Part shown: positions 36,787 to 43,687 of the stretch, one piece after another | Position numbering within the stretch: the first letter of the stretch is position 1 | Layout: each line of letters begins with the position of its first letter | Notes under the pieces: generated by a model | The model's database searches: none | The model's input: the letters and a program-made list of their open reading frames with translations, nothing else | What the model was told of the DNA's origin: nothing | Assembly (NCBI GenBank): GCA_000687975.1 | Contig: JIAB01000001.1 | Coordinates: 1,178,001 to 1,242,000, forward strand | DNA: 64,000 nucleotides | From: Lachnospiraceae bacterium AC2031 | GTDB taxonomy: Bacteria; Bacillota; Clostridia; Lachnospirales; Lachnospiraceae | Direction of reading: 5' to 3' | Made by a program: the position numbers and the translations under genes

Positions 36787-37318
36787 TTTTTTCTCCTCCA
36801 CTTATCTCATATATTTTTCGAAGAAGTTCTATGTTCTTCCCCGCTACCTTCGCTGGCATATATTCACTTATACTCTTTTCCAGAATCTGAAGGTCTATAT
36901 CTTCATCCTTGCCTATCAGAAGACCAAGAATTCCTATATTCACTATGGGACGTTTCAGAATTAATTCAGCATTTGTAGTTATATCTCCAGCAATAATTCT
37001 TTCGTCTGTAATCTGCGATGCTTCCTTCTTTGTATTCAGAAGCAGATAACCACCTGGTTTTAATTCTTCAAGCAGTTTATCTGTATAAAGACTGTCATCA
37101 AGAACTATGATGTAATCATTCTTTTTTATAATGCTTCTATCGACGATTCTTTTATCTGATATCTTGGTAAATGCCCTTATGGGAGCGCCTCTTCTTTCAG
37201 GTCCGAAGGATGGAAATGCCAGACTATTAAAGCCCTTATATACTGCCGAAGCTCCTAATACACGGGAGGCTGTAAATGCTCCCTGTCCGCCTCGGCCATA
37301 CCACGTTATCTCCTTCAT
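36779..37318 (-). CDS. porC: 2-oxoacid:ferredoxin oxidoreductase, gamma subunit
   Basis: A 179-residue gamma subunit, recognised by MKEITWYGRGGQGAFTASRV and FPSFGPERRGAPIRAF, the CoA-binding domain of the four-subunit enzymes. The ATG at 37316-37318 has CAGGGAT upstream; the longer frame extends into metI and is rejected. It is the first of the four subunit genes (gamma, delta, alpha, beta), the gene order known from archaeal and thermophilic POR/VOR operons. Confidence 0.88.
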   Translation of the reverse strand: MKEITWYGRGGQGAFTASRVLGASAVYKGFNSLAFPSFGPERRGAPIRAFTKISDKRIVDRSIIKKNDYIIVLDDSLYTDKLLEELKPGGYLLLNTKKEASQITDERIIAGDITTNAELILKRPIVNIGILGLLIGKDEDIDLQILEKSISEYMPAKVAGKNIELLRKIYEISGGEKND

Positions 37319-37319
37319 A

Positions 37320-38003
37320 TCATCCCTGCCTTCTCTTCTGAAGCGATACAACTATGAGGTTTCCGATGGTCTGTATTATCTGAACCAGGACTATCAGCAT
37401 CACGATACATATGATCATTACTTCCTTCTGATATCTCTGATAACCGTATCTGTAGGCCAGATCTCCGATTCCACCTCCACCTACAAGTCCAGCCATGGCT
37501 GAAAAACCAAGAACTGTTATAGCTGTCACTGTAATATTTTTTATAAGTGATATCCTTGCTTCTGGAAGAACTATCTTTGCAATCACGTGGCTCTTTTTAG
37601 CTCCTGATGAAAGAACTGCTTCTAGAACCCCTTTATCAACCTCAGAAAATGAAGCCTCCGCGAGTCTTCCAAAGAAGGCTGCTGCCGCTATAGTTAGCGG
37701 AACGATCACTGCTTTTGATCCTATCTTTGTTCCAACGATTATGGATGAAAGTGGAAGGAAGAAAATCATAAGAATAAGAAATGGTATCGAACTGATCATA
37801 TTTGATATAAAACCAACTATCTGATATACCGGCGTATTCTTCGAAAGCAGCGGCTCGTTTGTTACATATAGAACAAGTCCAAGTGCTATACCAAGAATTA
37901 TCGCAAGTACTAGTGAAGTGAAGGTCATGAATGCTGTCTCTCTAAGTGCCTTAACAAGCTTGTCCTGTATTTCTAAAAATATCTGAATAAAATTAGCTAG
38001 CAT
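37320..38003 (-). CDS. metI: MetI-type ABC transporter permease
   Basis: A 227-residue permease with five to six membrane spans and the MetI/binding-protein-dependent transport motif EAVLSSGAKKSHVIAKIVLP (EAA loop), which touches the ATPase. With MetN and the lipoprotein MetQ it would import an amino acid. The gene overlaps metN by 11 bases and ends one base before the porC start, so the importer and oxidoreductase genes are clearly one transcript. Confidence 0.88.
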   Translation of the reverse strand: MLANFIQIFLEIQDKLVKALRETAFMTFTSLVLAIILGIALGLVLYVTNEPLLSKNTPVYQIVGFISNMISSIPFLILMIFFLPLSSIIVGTKIGSKAVIVPLTIAAAAFFGRLAEASFSEVDKGVLEAVLSSGAKKSHVIAKIVLPEARISLIKNITVTAITVLGFSAMAGLVGGGGIGDLAYRYGYQRYQKEVMIICIVMLIVLVQIIQTIGNLIVVSLQKRRQG

Positions 38004-39033
38004 ATCTCAGCACCTCCGTTCTTCCTGCGTTATCCTTAATGAATTCCAACGCTTCTTCTTTTGCCTCATCTGTTCCATCCACACAGATATATAAAACTCC
38101 AAGAGGCTTTTTCTTTATAAATTCAATCTTTCCGTGAAGTATATTGATCTTCACATCAAACTTCTTTATTGCTTCAGCTATCAGAGCTCTTTCTGCATTT
38201 TCGTTATAATATTCAACTCTGATCACTGTTCCTTTTGCATTCTCTAAAACATTCTTTGGGATTGTGAACTTGTTTTCTTTTTGTATGAGTGTCTCAGTGA
38301 ACTCATTCTTTGGTTTTGTGAAGACATCATATACATCTCCAGCTTCTACAACCTCTCCGCCATCCATAACTACGACTCTGTCGCAAACCTCTTTTACAAC
38401 ATCAAGCTCATGTGTGATGATCACGGTTGTAATATTCAGTTCCTTATTGATTTTCTTTATAAGACTCAGAACAGCTTCGGTTGTTTCGGTATCCAATGCT
38501 GATGTTGGCTCATCACAGAGAAGAATCTTTGCATTGTTTGCAAGTGCTCTTGCTATAGCAACTCTCTGCTTCTGTCCACCTGACAGCTGTTCAGGAAATG
38601 CGTGCTTCTTATCTTCGATTCCTACATAGCTGAGTAGTTCTTCGATTCTCGATGCAGCTTCTTTTTTAGACTTACCATTTTCTGTCAGAACAAATTCGAT
38701 ATTTGAATAAACATCCTTGCTGTTGATCAGATTGAAATGCTGAAATATCATTCCTATGTTACTTCGCAGAAGACGAAGGTCTTTATCTTTCAATTTTCCA
38801 ACAACCTGTCCATCAACATTAACTTCTCCCGATGTTGGGTTCTGCAAACCGTTAATGGTTCGAAGAAGTGTACTCTTTCCTGCTCCAGAGGAACCGATGA
38901 TTCCAACTATCTCGCCTTCCTTTATAGAAAAGCTTACGTCCTTCACAGCTTCGACCTTCTTACGCTTCTGCCTGAAGCTTACATTTACTTTTTCGAAGCG
39001 TATGATATCCTTTCTCTCATTCTTATCTGACAT
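37993..39033 (-). CDS. metN: MetN-type ABC transporter ATP-binding protein
   Basis: A 346-residue ATPase with Walker A GIIGSSGAGKSTLL, signature LSGGQKQRVAIARAL, Walker B ILLCDEPTSAL and the H-loop IITHEL. The C-terminal 95 residues form the NIL/ACT-like domain that senses methionine in MetN proteins (ENAERALIAEAIKKFDVKIN to the end). The start at 39031-39033 is set by GGAG nine bases upstream. It is the first gene of the nine-gene operon. The 140 bases upstream show a possible LysR-type site (TATAGCAAACCATAG) but no gene. Confidence 0.9.
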   Translation of the reverse strand: MSDKNERKDIIRFEKVNVSFRQKRKKVEAVKDVSFSIKEGEIVGIIGSSGAGKSTLLRTINGLQNPTSGEVNVDGQVVGKLKDKDLRLLRSNIGMIFQHFNLINSKDVYSNIEFVLTENGKSKKEAASRIEELLSYVGIEDKKHAFPEQLSGGQKQRVAIARALANNAKILLCDEPTSALDTETTEAVLSLIKKINKELNITTVIITHELDVVKEVCDRVVVMDGGEVVEAGDVYDVFTKPKNEFTETLIQKENKFTIPKNVLENAKGTVIRVEYYNENAERALIAEAIKKFDVKINILHGKIEFIKKKPLGVLYICVDGTDEAKEEALEFIKDNAGRTEVLRYAS

Positions 39034-39182
39034 ACTCTCCATCTCCTATCATCTATGCTTTGTTCTTTTGTTATATCCAACTCTCTTAACGGCGTTCATT
39101 CTAATTCAAACTTTAGTTATCTGTCTAAGTCTAAAAATCTATGGTTTGCTATAAGTTTTTTATATAACCAGTTGTTTTTACA

Positions 39183-39215
39183 CAAAAAAAACAACTGGTA
39201 TAGTCCCAGCTGTTT
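39183..39215 (-). terminator. Intrinsic terminator after the LysR gene
   Basis: AAACAACTGG (39189-39198) pairs with CCAGCTGTTT (39206-39215) with one G.T pair; on the minus strand it is followed by TTTTTTTGTG. It separates the LysR/cysK transcript from the metN operon. Confidence 0.82.
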
Positions 39216-39255
39216 TCTTCAAATAATTACCAAACGTAAATATCGCCTCTATATT

Positions 39256-40167
39256 TTAATCAAGAACCATCTCCTGATATTTGCTAAGTTCTTCGATGTA
39301 CTTCTGTCCCATCTCGCTAAGCTTGGAGTGCTTACGTGAGATGTAACCGATGGTCATCTTCTCTTTAGTCTTTAGTTTTACTGCACAGTAATCAGATCCA
39401 TTTAGATCCTCGCAGATGATACCTGAACAAAGGGTATATCCGTTAAGACCAACCATCATATTCAGGATGGTAGCTCTATCATTTACTCTGATCAGACGCT
39501 TATATTCGTAGGTACTCATAACCTCCTCAGCGAAGTAGAAGGAGTTATGCTCGCCCTGAGAAAATGCAACGCAAGGATAGTCATCAAGATCTTTCATGGT
39601 GACATACTTCTTGTTTGCCAGAGGGTTACTCTTGCTCATGTATGCATAGATGCTACAATCGAAAAGTGGTGTGAACTTAAGACCTGCATCACGAAGAATC
39701 TTCTCAAGAACGGTTCTGTTGTAATCGTTCATGTAGAGAACGCCGATCTCACTCTTCTGGCTCTTAACGTTATCGATAACATCATAGGTTCTAGTCTCGT
39801 GAACCTCGAACTCAAACTCGTCCATACCATACTGCTTGATAACATTAATAAATGCATTCAGCGCAAATGTATAATGCTGCATGGAAACATGGAAAGTTCT
39901 CTTTATATTACTCTTGGAGATATACTTTGCATCCAGGATATCGTACTGTTCAACTACGGACTTTGCATACCCCAGGAACTCCTCACCCTTTACAGTCAGC
40001 TTGATACCACTGTTAGTCCTGGTGAATATATCGAAACCAACCTCCTGCTCTAAAGATTTAAGAGCAGCAGTAAGACTTGGCTGCGAAATGAAGAGACTCT
40101 TAGCCGCTTCATTTATAGAGTTCTGCTTTGATATTTCAATCACATATTTTAACTGATTTAATGTCAT
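39256..40167 (-). CDS. LysR-family transcriptional regulator
   Basis: A 303-residue LysR regulator. The helix-turn-helix is in residues 1-60 (KQNSINEAAKSLFISQPSLT, then ALKSLEQEVGFDIFTR) and the rest is the effector-binding domain. It lies between cysK and the metN operon, in the same direction as both, so it may control sulfur amino acid genes, the importer operon, or both. CmbR/MtaR-type LysR proteins with similar duty are known in other Firmicutes, but I cannot test the relationship. A second LysR gene lies at 56993. Confidence 0.87.
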   Translation of the reverse strand: MTLNQLKYVIEISKQNSINEAAKSLFISQPSLTAALKSLEQEVGFDIFTRTNSGIKLTVKGEEFLGYAKSVVEQYDILDAKYISKSNIKRTFHVSMQHYTFALNAFINVIKQYGMDEFEFEVHETRTYDVIDNVKSQKSEIGVLYMNDYNRTVLEKILRDAGLKFTPLFDCSIYAYMSKSNPLANKKYVTMKDLDDYPCVAFSQGEHNSFYFAEEVMSTYEYKRLIRVNDRATILNMMVGLNGYTLCSGIICEDLNGSDYCAVKLKTKEKMTIGYISRKHSKLSEMGQKYIEELSKYQEMVLD

Positions 40168-40263
40168 AGTATTACTACCTTTCTACTACATCAAACACTT
40201 TCTACCCACGAACAATTTTCTTTCTTTCATACGTCCTTGTCAAGAATAATATAAAGTACAGGA

Positions 40264-41172
40264 TTAGAAGAGTCCCTTACTTATATATCTGTCTCCTCGA
40301 TCAGGAAGTATAGCAACTATATTTCCACTTTCAATCTCTTCTGATAGTTTTAATGCTGCATAGAGGGCTGCACCTGATGATGAACCTGCAAGGATACCTT
40401 CAGTTTTTGCAAGTGCTCTTGCTGTGGTGAAGGCATTTTCATCTGTTATCTTGAATACCTTATCAACAAGAGATACATCCATGGTATCTGCGATAAAGTC
40501 ATTTCCGATTCCTTCTATGTCATAGTCAGCATGCTCACCACCGCCGATGATGGAACCAACTGGATCAGCCAGCACACCCTTAATATTAGAATCCTGCTCC
40601 TTAAGATACTTTACAGCACCAGAGAAGGTACCGCCACTTCCAGCTCCTGCAACAAGGTAATCAATCTTTCCATCCAGCTGTCTATAAATCTCTGGACCTG
40701 TTGTCTCATAATGAGCCTGCGGGTTGGCTGGATTCTTAAACTGCTTCATAGAGATTGCTCCAGGTATCGAAGCAATAATCTCGTCAGCCTTTCTGTCTGC
40801 ACCAAGCATTCCTTCTTCTCTAGGTGTATGCACTATCTCTGCCCCAAGAGCTGCCATAACCCTCTGCTTCTCCAGAGAGAACTTCTCTGGAACTGCAAAG
40901 ATTATTTTATAGCCCTTGTTGAGGGCTGCAACTGCAATTCCGATTCCAGTATTTCCAGCTGTTGCCTCAACTATAGTTCCGCCTGGTTTAAGGATGCCTC
41001 TTCTCTCTGCATCCGCTATCATATACATTCCTACTCTATCTTTAACACTTCCTGCTGGATTCATAAGCTCCAGCTTTACATATAAATTAACACCGGGCTT
41101 AACGCCCATATGATTAATCTTCATTATAGGAGTGTTACCTATCATATCCTGAACACTATCAAAAACTTCCAT
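40264..41172 (-). CDS. cysK: Cysteine synthase (O-acetylserine sulfhydrylase)
   Basis: A 302-residue fold type II PLP enzyme forming cysteine from O-acetylserine and sulfide. The PLP lysine is in NPAGSVKDRVG, the substrate loop is EATAGNTGIGIA, and the phosphate loop GAGSGGTFSGAV. The ATG at 41170-41172 has AGAAAGG upstream; the longer frame to 41232 overlaps the upstream gene and is rejected. It follows the gamma-synthase/lyase gene by 13 bases and would share the cysteine attenuator leader. Confidence 0.93.
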   Translation of the reverse strand: MEVFDSVQDMIGNTPIMKINHMGVKPGVNLYVKLELMNPAGSVKDRVGMYMIADAERRGILKPGGTIVEATAGNTGIGIAVAALNKGYKIIFAVPEKFSLEKQRVMAALGAEIVHTPREEGMLGADRKADEIIASIPGAISMKQFKNPANPQAHYETTGPEIYRQLDGKIDYLVAGAGSGGTFSGAVKYLKEQDSNIKGVLADPVGSIIGGGEHADYDIEGIGNDFIADTMDVSLVDKVFKITDENAFTTARALAKTEGILAGSSSGAALYAALKLSEEIESGNIVAILPDRGDRYISKGLF

Positions 41173-41185
41173 AATAAATTCCTTT

Positions 41186-42340
41186 CTAAGCGTTAATTGC
41201 CTGCTCAAGGTCGGCAATGATGTCATCTGCATCCTCGATACCTACTGAAAGACGAATAAGCTCGTCTGTGATTCCAACAGCTTCACGAATATCCTTAGGG
41301 ATTGCTGCATGAGTCATAGATGCTGGATGGCATACAAGTGACTCCACACCACCAAGGCTTTCCGCCAAGGTAACGAGTTTCAGTGACTTGAAGAACTTCT
41401 TATAGTCGTACTCTTTCTTCAGAGTAAATGAGATCATAGCTCCAGGTCCATCGGCCTGCTTCTTCTGAACTTCGTAACCAGGATCTGACTTAAGTCCTGG
41501 ATAGTAAACCTTTTCTACGTAGCCGCTCTTTTCGAGCCACTCAGCGATCTTGATAGCATTTGCCACGTGTCTATCCATTCTGACAGCAAGTGTCTTGATA
41601 CCGCGGATCATAAGGTAGCTGTCCCATGGACCGAGAACGCCGCCGATGGCATTCTGCAGATAGTAAAGTCTGTCAGCAAGCTCCTTATCATTTACAATAA
41701 CGAAACCTGATACTGTATCGCTGTGACCACCAAGATATTTAGTTCCGCTGTGTACTACGATATCTGCACCAAGTGAAAGTGGTCTCTGAAGATATGGTGT
41801 AAGGAAGGTATTATCTACGATAACCTTCTTGTTATAGATCTTTGCAAGTTCTGATACCTTCTCGATATCAGTTACTGTAAGAAGTGGGTTCGCAGGGCTC
41901 TCAATATATACAGCTTTGATTTCATCTGCATTTTCGCCCTTTAGTTCTGCTTCAACCTCATCAAGATTTGAAGTATTAACGATTGTGTATGTGATTCCAA
42001 AATTCTTGAATACGTTATCCAGAATACGGAAGGTACCACCATAGATATTATCCGAAACTATGAGTCTGTCACCTTCCTTGAAAAGCGAAAGAACTGTATT
42101 GATGGCTGCAAGACCAGAAGCAAATGCAAGTCCATACTCTCCACCTTCCAGATCAGCTATCAGTTTCTCGAGCGCTGCTCTTGTTGGGTTACCTGTTCTT
42201 GAATACTCCCAGCCTCTATTCTCTCCAAGACCATCCTGCTTATATGTTGAAGTCTGATAGATAGGTACATTTACAGCACCAGTTCTCTCATCACCATCTA
42301 TACCACCATGAATTACTAATGAATTTAACTTAATTGACAT
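41186..42340 (-). CDS. Cystathionine gamma-synthase/lyase family enzyme
   Basis: A 384-residue PLP enzyme of the Cys/Met metabolism group. The PLP lysine lies in VVHSGTKYLGGHSD, the cofactor and substrate residues are around YIESPANPLL, SRTGNPTRAALE (with EYSRTGNPT) and SLGGVESLVCHPASMTHA. The family includes MetB, MetC, MccB and O-acetylhomoserine sulfhydrylase, and sequence alone does not settle which. Coupling with cysK and the polycysteine leader favours cysteine formation from homocysteine (reverse transsulfuration) or a role in both. The start has AAGGAG upstream. Confidence 0.88.
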   Translation of the reverse strand: MSIKLNSLVIHGGIDGDERTGAVNVPIYQTSTYKQDGLGENRGWEYSRTGNPTRAALEKLIADLEGGEYGLAFASGLAAINTVLSLFKEGDRLIVSDNIYGGTFRILDNVFKNFGITYTIVNTSNLDEVEAELKGENADEIKAVYIESPANPLLTVTDIEKVSELAKIYNKKVIVDNTFLTPYLQRPLSLGADIVVHSGTKYLGGHSDTVSGFVIVNDKELADRLYYLQNAIGGVLGPWDSYLMIRGIKTLAVRMDRHVANAIKIAEWLEKSGYVEKVYYPGLKSDPGYEVQKKQADGPGAMISFTLKKEYDYKKFFKSLKLVTLAESLGGVESLVCHPASMTHAAIPKDIREAVGITDELIRLSVGIEDADDIIADLEQAINA

Positions 42341-42369
42341 CTCTTTATTCTCCTTTTTCTTCTAAAAAT

Positions 42370-42419
42370 GTGCAGCGGGGGACAGACCTCCGTGCAGTGG
42401 GGACGGACCCCACTGCACC
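42370..42419. repeat. REP-like palindromes, copies C and D (leader of the cysteine operon)
   Basis: Copy C (42392-42419) matches the trp spacer element exactly in its arms, GTGCAGTGGGG and CCCCACTGCACC, but in opposite orientation (core GGACGGACC on the plus strand). Copy D (42370-42397) is a diverged neighbour sharing GTGCA with C and carrying CGGGGGACAGACCTCCG in the core. They lie between the attenuator terminator and the ribosome site of the downstream gene. Confidence 0.85.
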
Positions 42420-42429
42420 ATTGCATAAT

Positions 42430-42462
42430 AAAAGCCCGGAGGCTGTTGAAAAGCTCCCGGGC
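42430..42462 (-). terminator. Attenuator terminator of the cysteine leader
   Basis: On the minus strand GCCCGGGAG pairs with CTCCGGGC with one bulged G (42434-42462), followed by TTTTATT. It lies 60 bases past the leader peptide stop codon and 90 bases before the operon's first gene. Its 5' arm with the bases just upstream (42456-42466) is complementary, except for one mismatch, to leader bases 42567-42577. Confidence 0.8.
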
Positions 42463-42521
42463 ATATGGTTTCGAACTTCGTTTATGACATATGAGTCACT
42501 CTACTGTTCAGTGTTTGGCGT

Positions 42522-42638
42522 TTACTTGAGGCAGCAACATCGGCACGTCAAGACACCAGCCATATTATATGTCCGGGTATTTAACATAGAACAGCAGCAG
42601 CAACAGTTTTTAGTTATGCTTACTATATTCTTTGACAT
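42522..42638 (-). CDS. Polycysteine leader peptide (38 aa)
   Basis: A 38-codon ORF with ATG at 42636-42638 and a good ribosome site (AAGGAG eight bases upstream). The peptide begins MSKNIVSITKN, then five consecutive Cys codons (12-16), and ends CRCCCLK (codons 32-38), so nine of 38 residues are Cys. It is preceded by a consensus promoter and followed by a terminator and the cysteine synthesis genes. Such an order is that of a leader peptide where a ribosome stalls at Cys codons when charged tRNA-Cys is low. The codons 21-24 region can pair with the terminator 5' arm. A secreted or modified small peptide is an alternative but less likely. Confidence 0.82.
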   Translation of the reverse strand: MSKNIVSITKNCCCCCSMLNTRTYNMAGVLTCRCCCLK

Positions 42639-42675
42639 AGCCTTGTCTCCTTCTTCCAAATCTTTGAACGGTGTC

Positions 42676-42704
42676 ATATTAACACTATTCGCCTAGTAAG
42701 TCAA
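42676..42704 (-). promoter_or_regulatory. Promoter of the cysteine leader transcript
   Basis: TTGACT (42699-42704) and TAATAT (42676-42681) on the minus strand have the ideal 17-base spacing. Transcription would begin near 42669, about 30 bases before the leader peptide start. Confidence 0.78.
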
Positions 42705-42743
42705 TAGGTTTTTACTATAACGATTAATATTTTTTCAAAAAGC

Positions 42744-42777
42744 AAAAATATAGGGCTAAATAGTTTTTACAAGCCCC
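42744..42777 (-). terminator. Weak terminator after the DUF3737 gene
   Basis: GGGCT (42753-42757) pairs with AGCCC (42772-42776), followed on the minus strand by TATATTTTT. A second small dyad CTACTTTA/TAAAGTAG lies at 42791-42821. The rest of 42705-42842 holds no gene. Confidence 0.4.
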
Positions 42778-42842
42778 ACTTTAAAAAGCTCTACTTTATC
42801 ACCAAGAACTTCTTAAAGTAGCATGGAGGTTAACTCACATAA

Positions 42843-43676
42843 TTATCCAACAATTATCTCACACTTGGACTCTGGATCATCGGAAATGATATCCTGCACA
42901 TCTTTTACGCGAATCACACCGCTCTTCGGATTCTTAATGCTGATGATTCCATTTAGTATGGTAGCATCCACATCTGATTTTTCAAAAGCAAGATCTGCAT
43001 CCAGCATCTGACAGTTAATAAGCTTCAGATTTTTACAGTAGCAAAGTGGCTGAGTTCCAGAAATCTTGCAATTTTCAAAGGTAAGGCTTTCAGAGTACCA
43101 AGCAAGATACTCACCCTTCACAACGCTATCCTTCACCACAACATTCTTTGCATGCCAGAACGCATCCTTTGTCATAAAGTTACAGTTAGTGAATACCGCA
43201 TCCTCAATATACTGGAATGAGTACTTACCCTTAAGTAACACATTGTCAAAGCTCATACGTTTTGTGAGCATCATGAAGTATTCGCTCTCAGCCTTCGAGT
43301 TCCTCATCGAAACGTTTTGATTAAACCAGCCAAATTCAGGAGACTCTATATCACAGTTTTCAATCACAATATCCGAAGACTCCCGCAAGGCCTTGATACC
43401 ATGCATACGCGTGTTAGTGATTCTTACATTTTTAGAATACCACACTGCTGCACGGGCAAGCTCTGACATATCCGAACTATCAATAATGAGATTCGTATTA
43501 TGCCAGAAGGGATATCTAAGGTTGAAGTAGCAGTTTTTCACATCTACGTTGCTACTTTCCTTCAGCGCACTCTCCCCATCAGCAGGACCATCAAAGCGGC
43601 AATTTATAACCTGAACATTATCGCTGCCATAAAGAGCTCTTTCCTCATCTAAAGTTAAATCCTTTAATATTTCCAT
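42843..43676 (-). CDS. DUF3737-family right-handed beta-helix protein
   Basis: A 277-residue protein built of short repeats of the type NCxF or SxxVxIxN, as in VQVINCRFDGPADGESALKE, VDVKNCYFNLRYPFWHNTN and IVIENCDIESPEFGWFNQN, that predict a right-handed parallel beta-helix. It corresponds to DUF3737, whose function is unknown; similar folds bind or cut polysaccharides. There is no signal peptide. The ATG at 43674-43676 is used; a TTG at 43694 is less likely. It follows the GH3 gene with 11 bases between and is probably part of the same transcript. Confidence 0.78.
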   Translation of the reverse strand: MEILKDLTLDEERALYGSDNVQVINCRFDGPADGESALKESSNVDVKNCYFNLRYPFWHNTNLIIDSSDMSELARAAVWYSKNVRITNTRMHGIKALRESSDIVIENCDIESPEFGWFNQNVSMRNSKAESEYFMMLTKRMSFDNVLLKGKYSFQYIEDAVFTNCNFMTKDAFWHAKNVVVKDSVVKGEYLAWYSESLTFENCKISGTQPLCYCKNLKLINCQMLDADLAFEKSDVDATILNGIISIKNPKSGVIRVKDVQDIISDDPESKCEIIVG

Positions 43677-43687
43677 AAACTTCTTTC

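Noticed and set aside
42341-42704. SAM (S-box) riboswitch or Cys T-box in the cysteine leader
   Set aside because: None of the S-box core motifs and no GGGTGGNACCGC T-box motif is present; the promoter, Cys-rich ORF and terminator explain the leader better.
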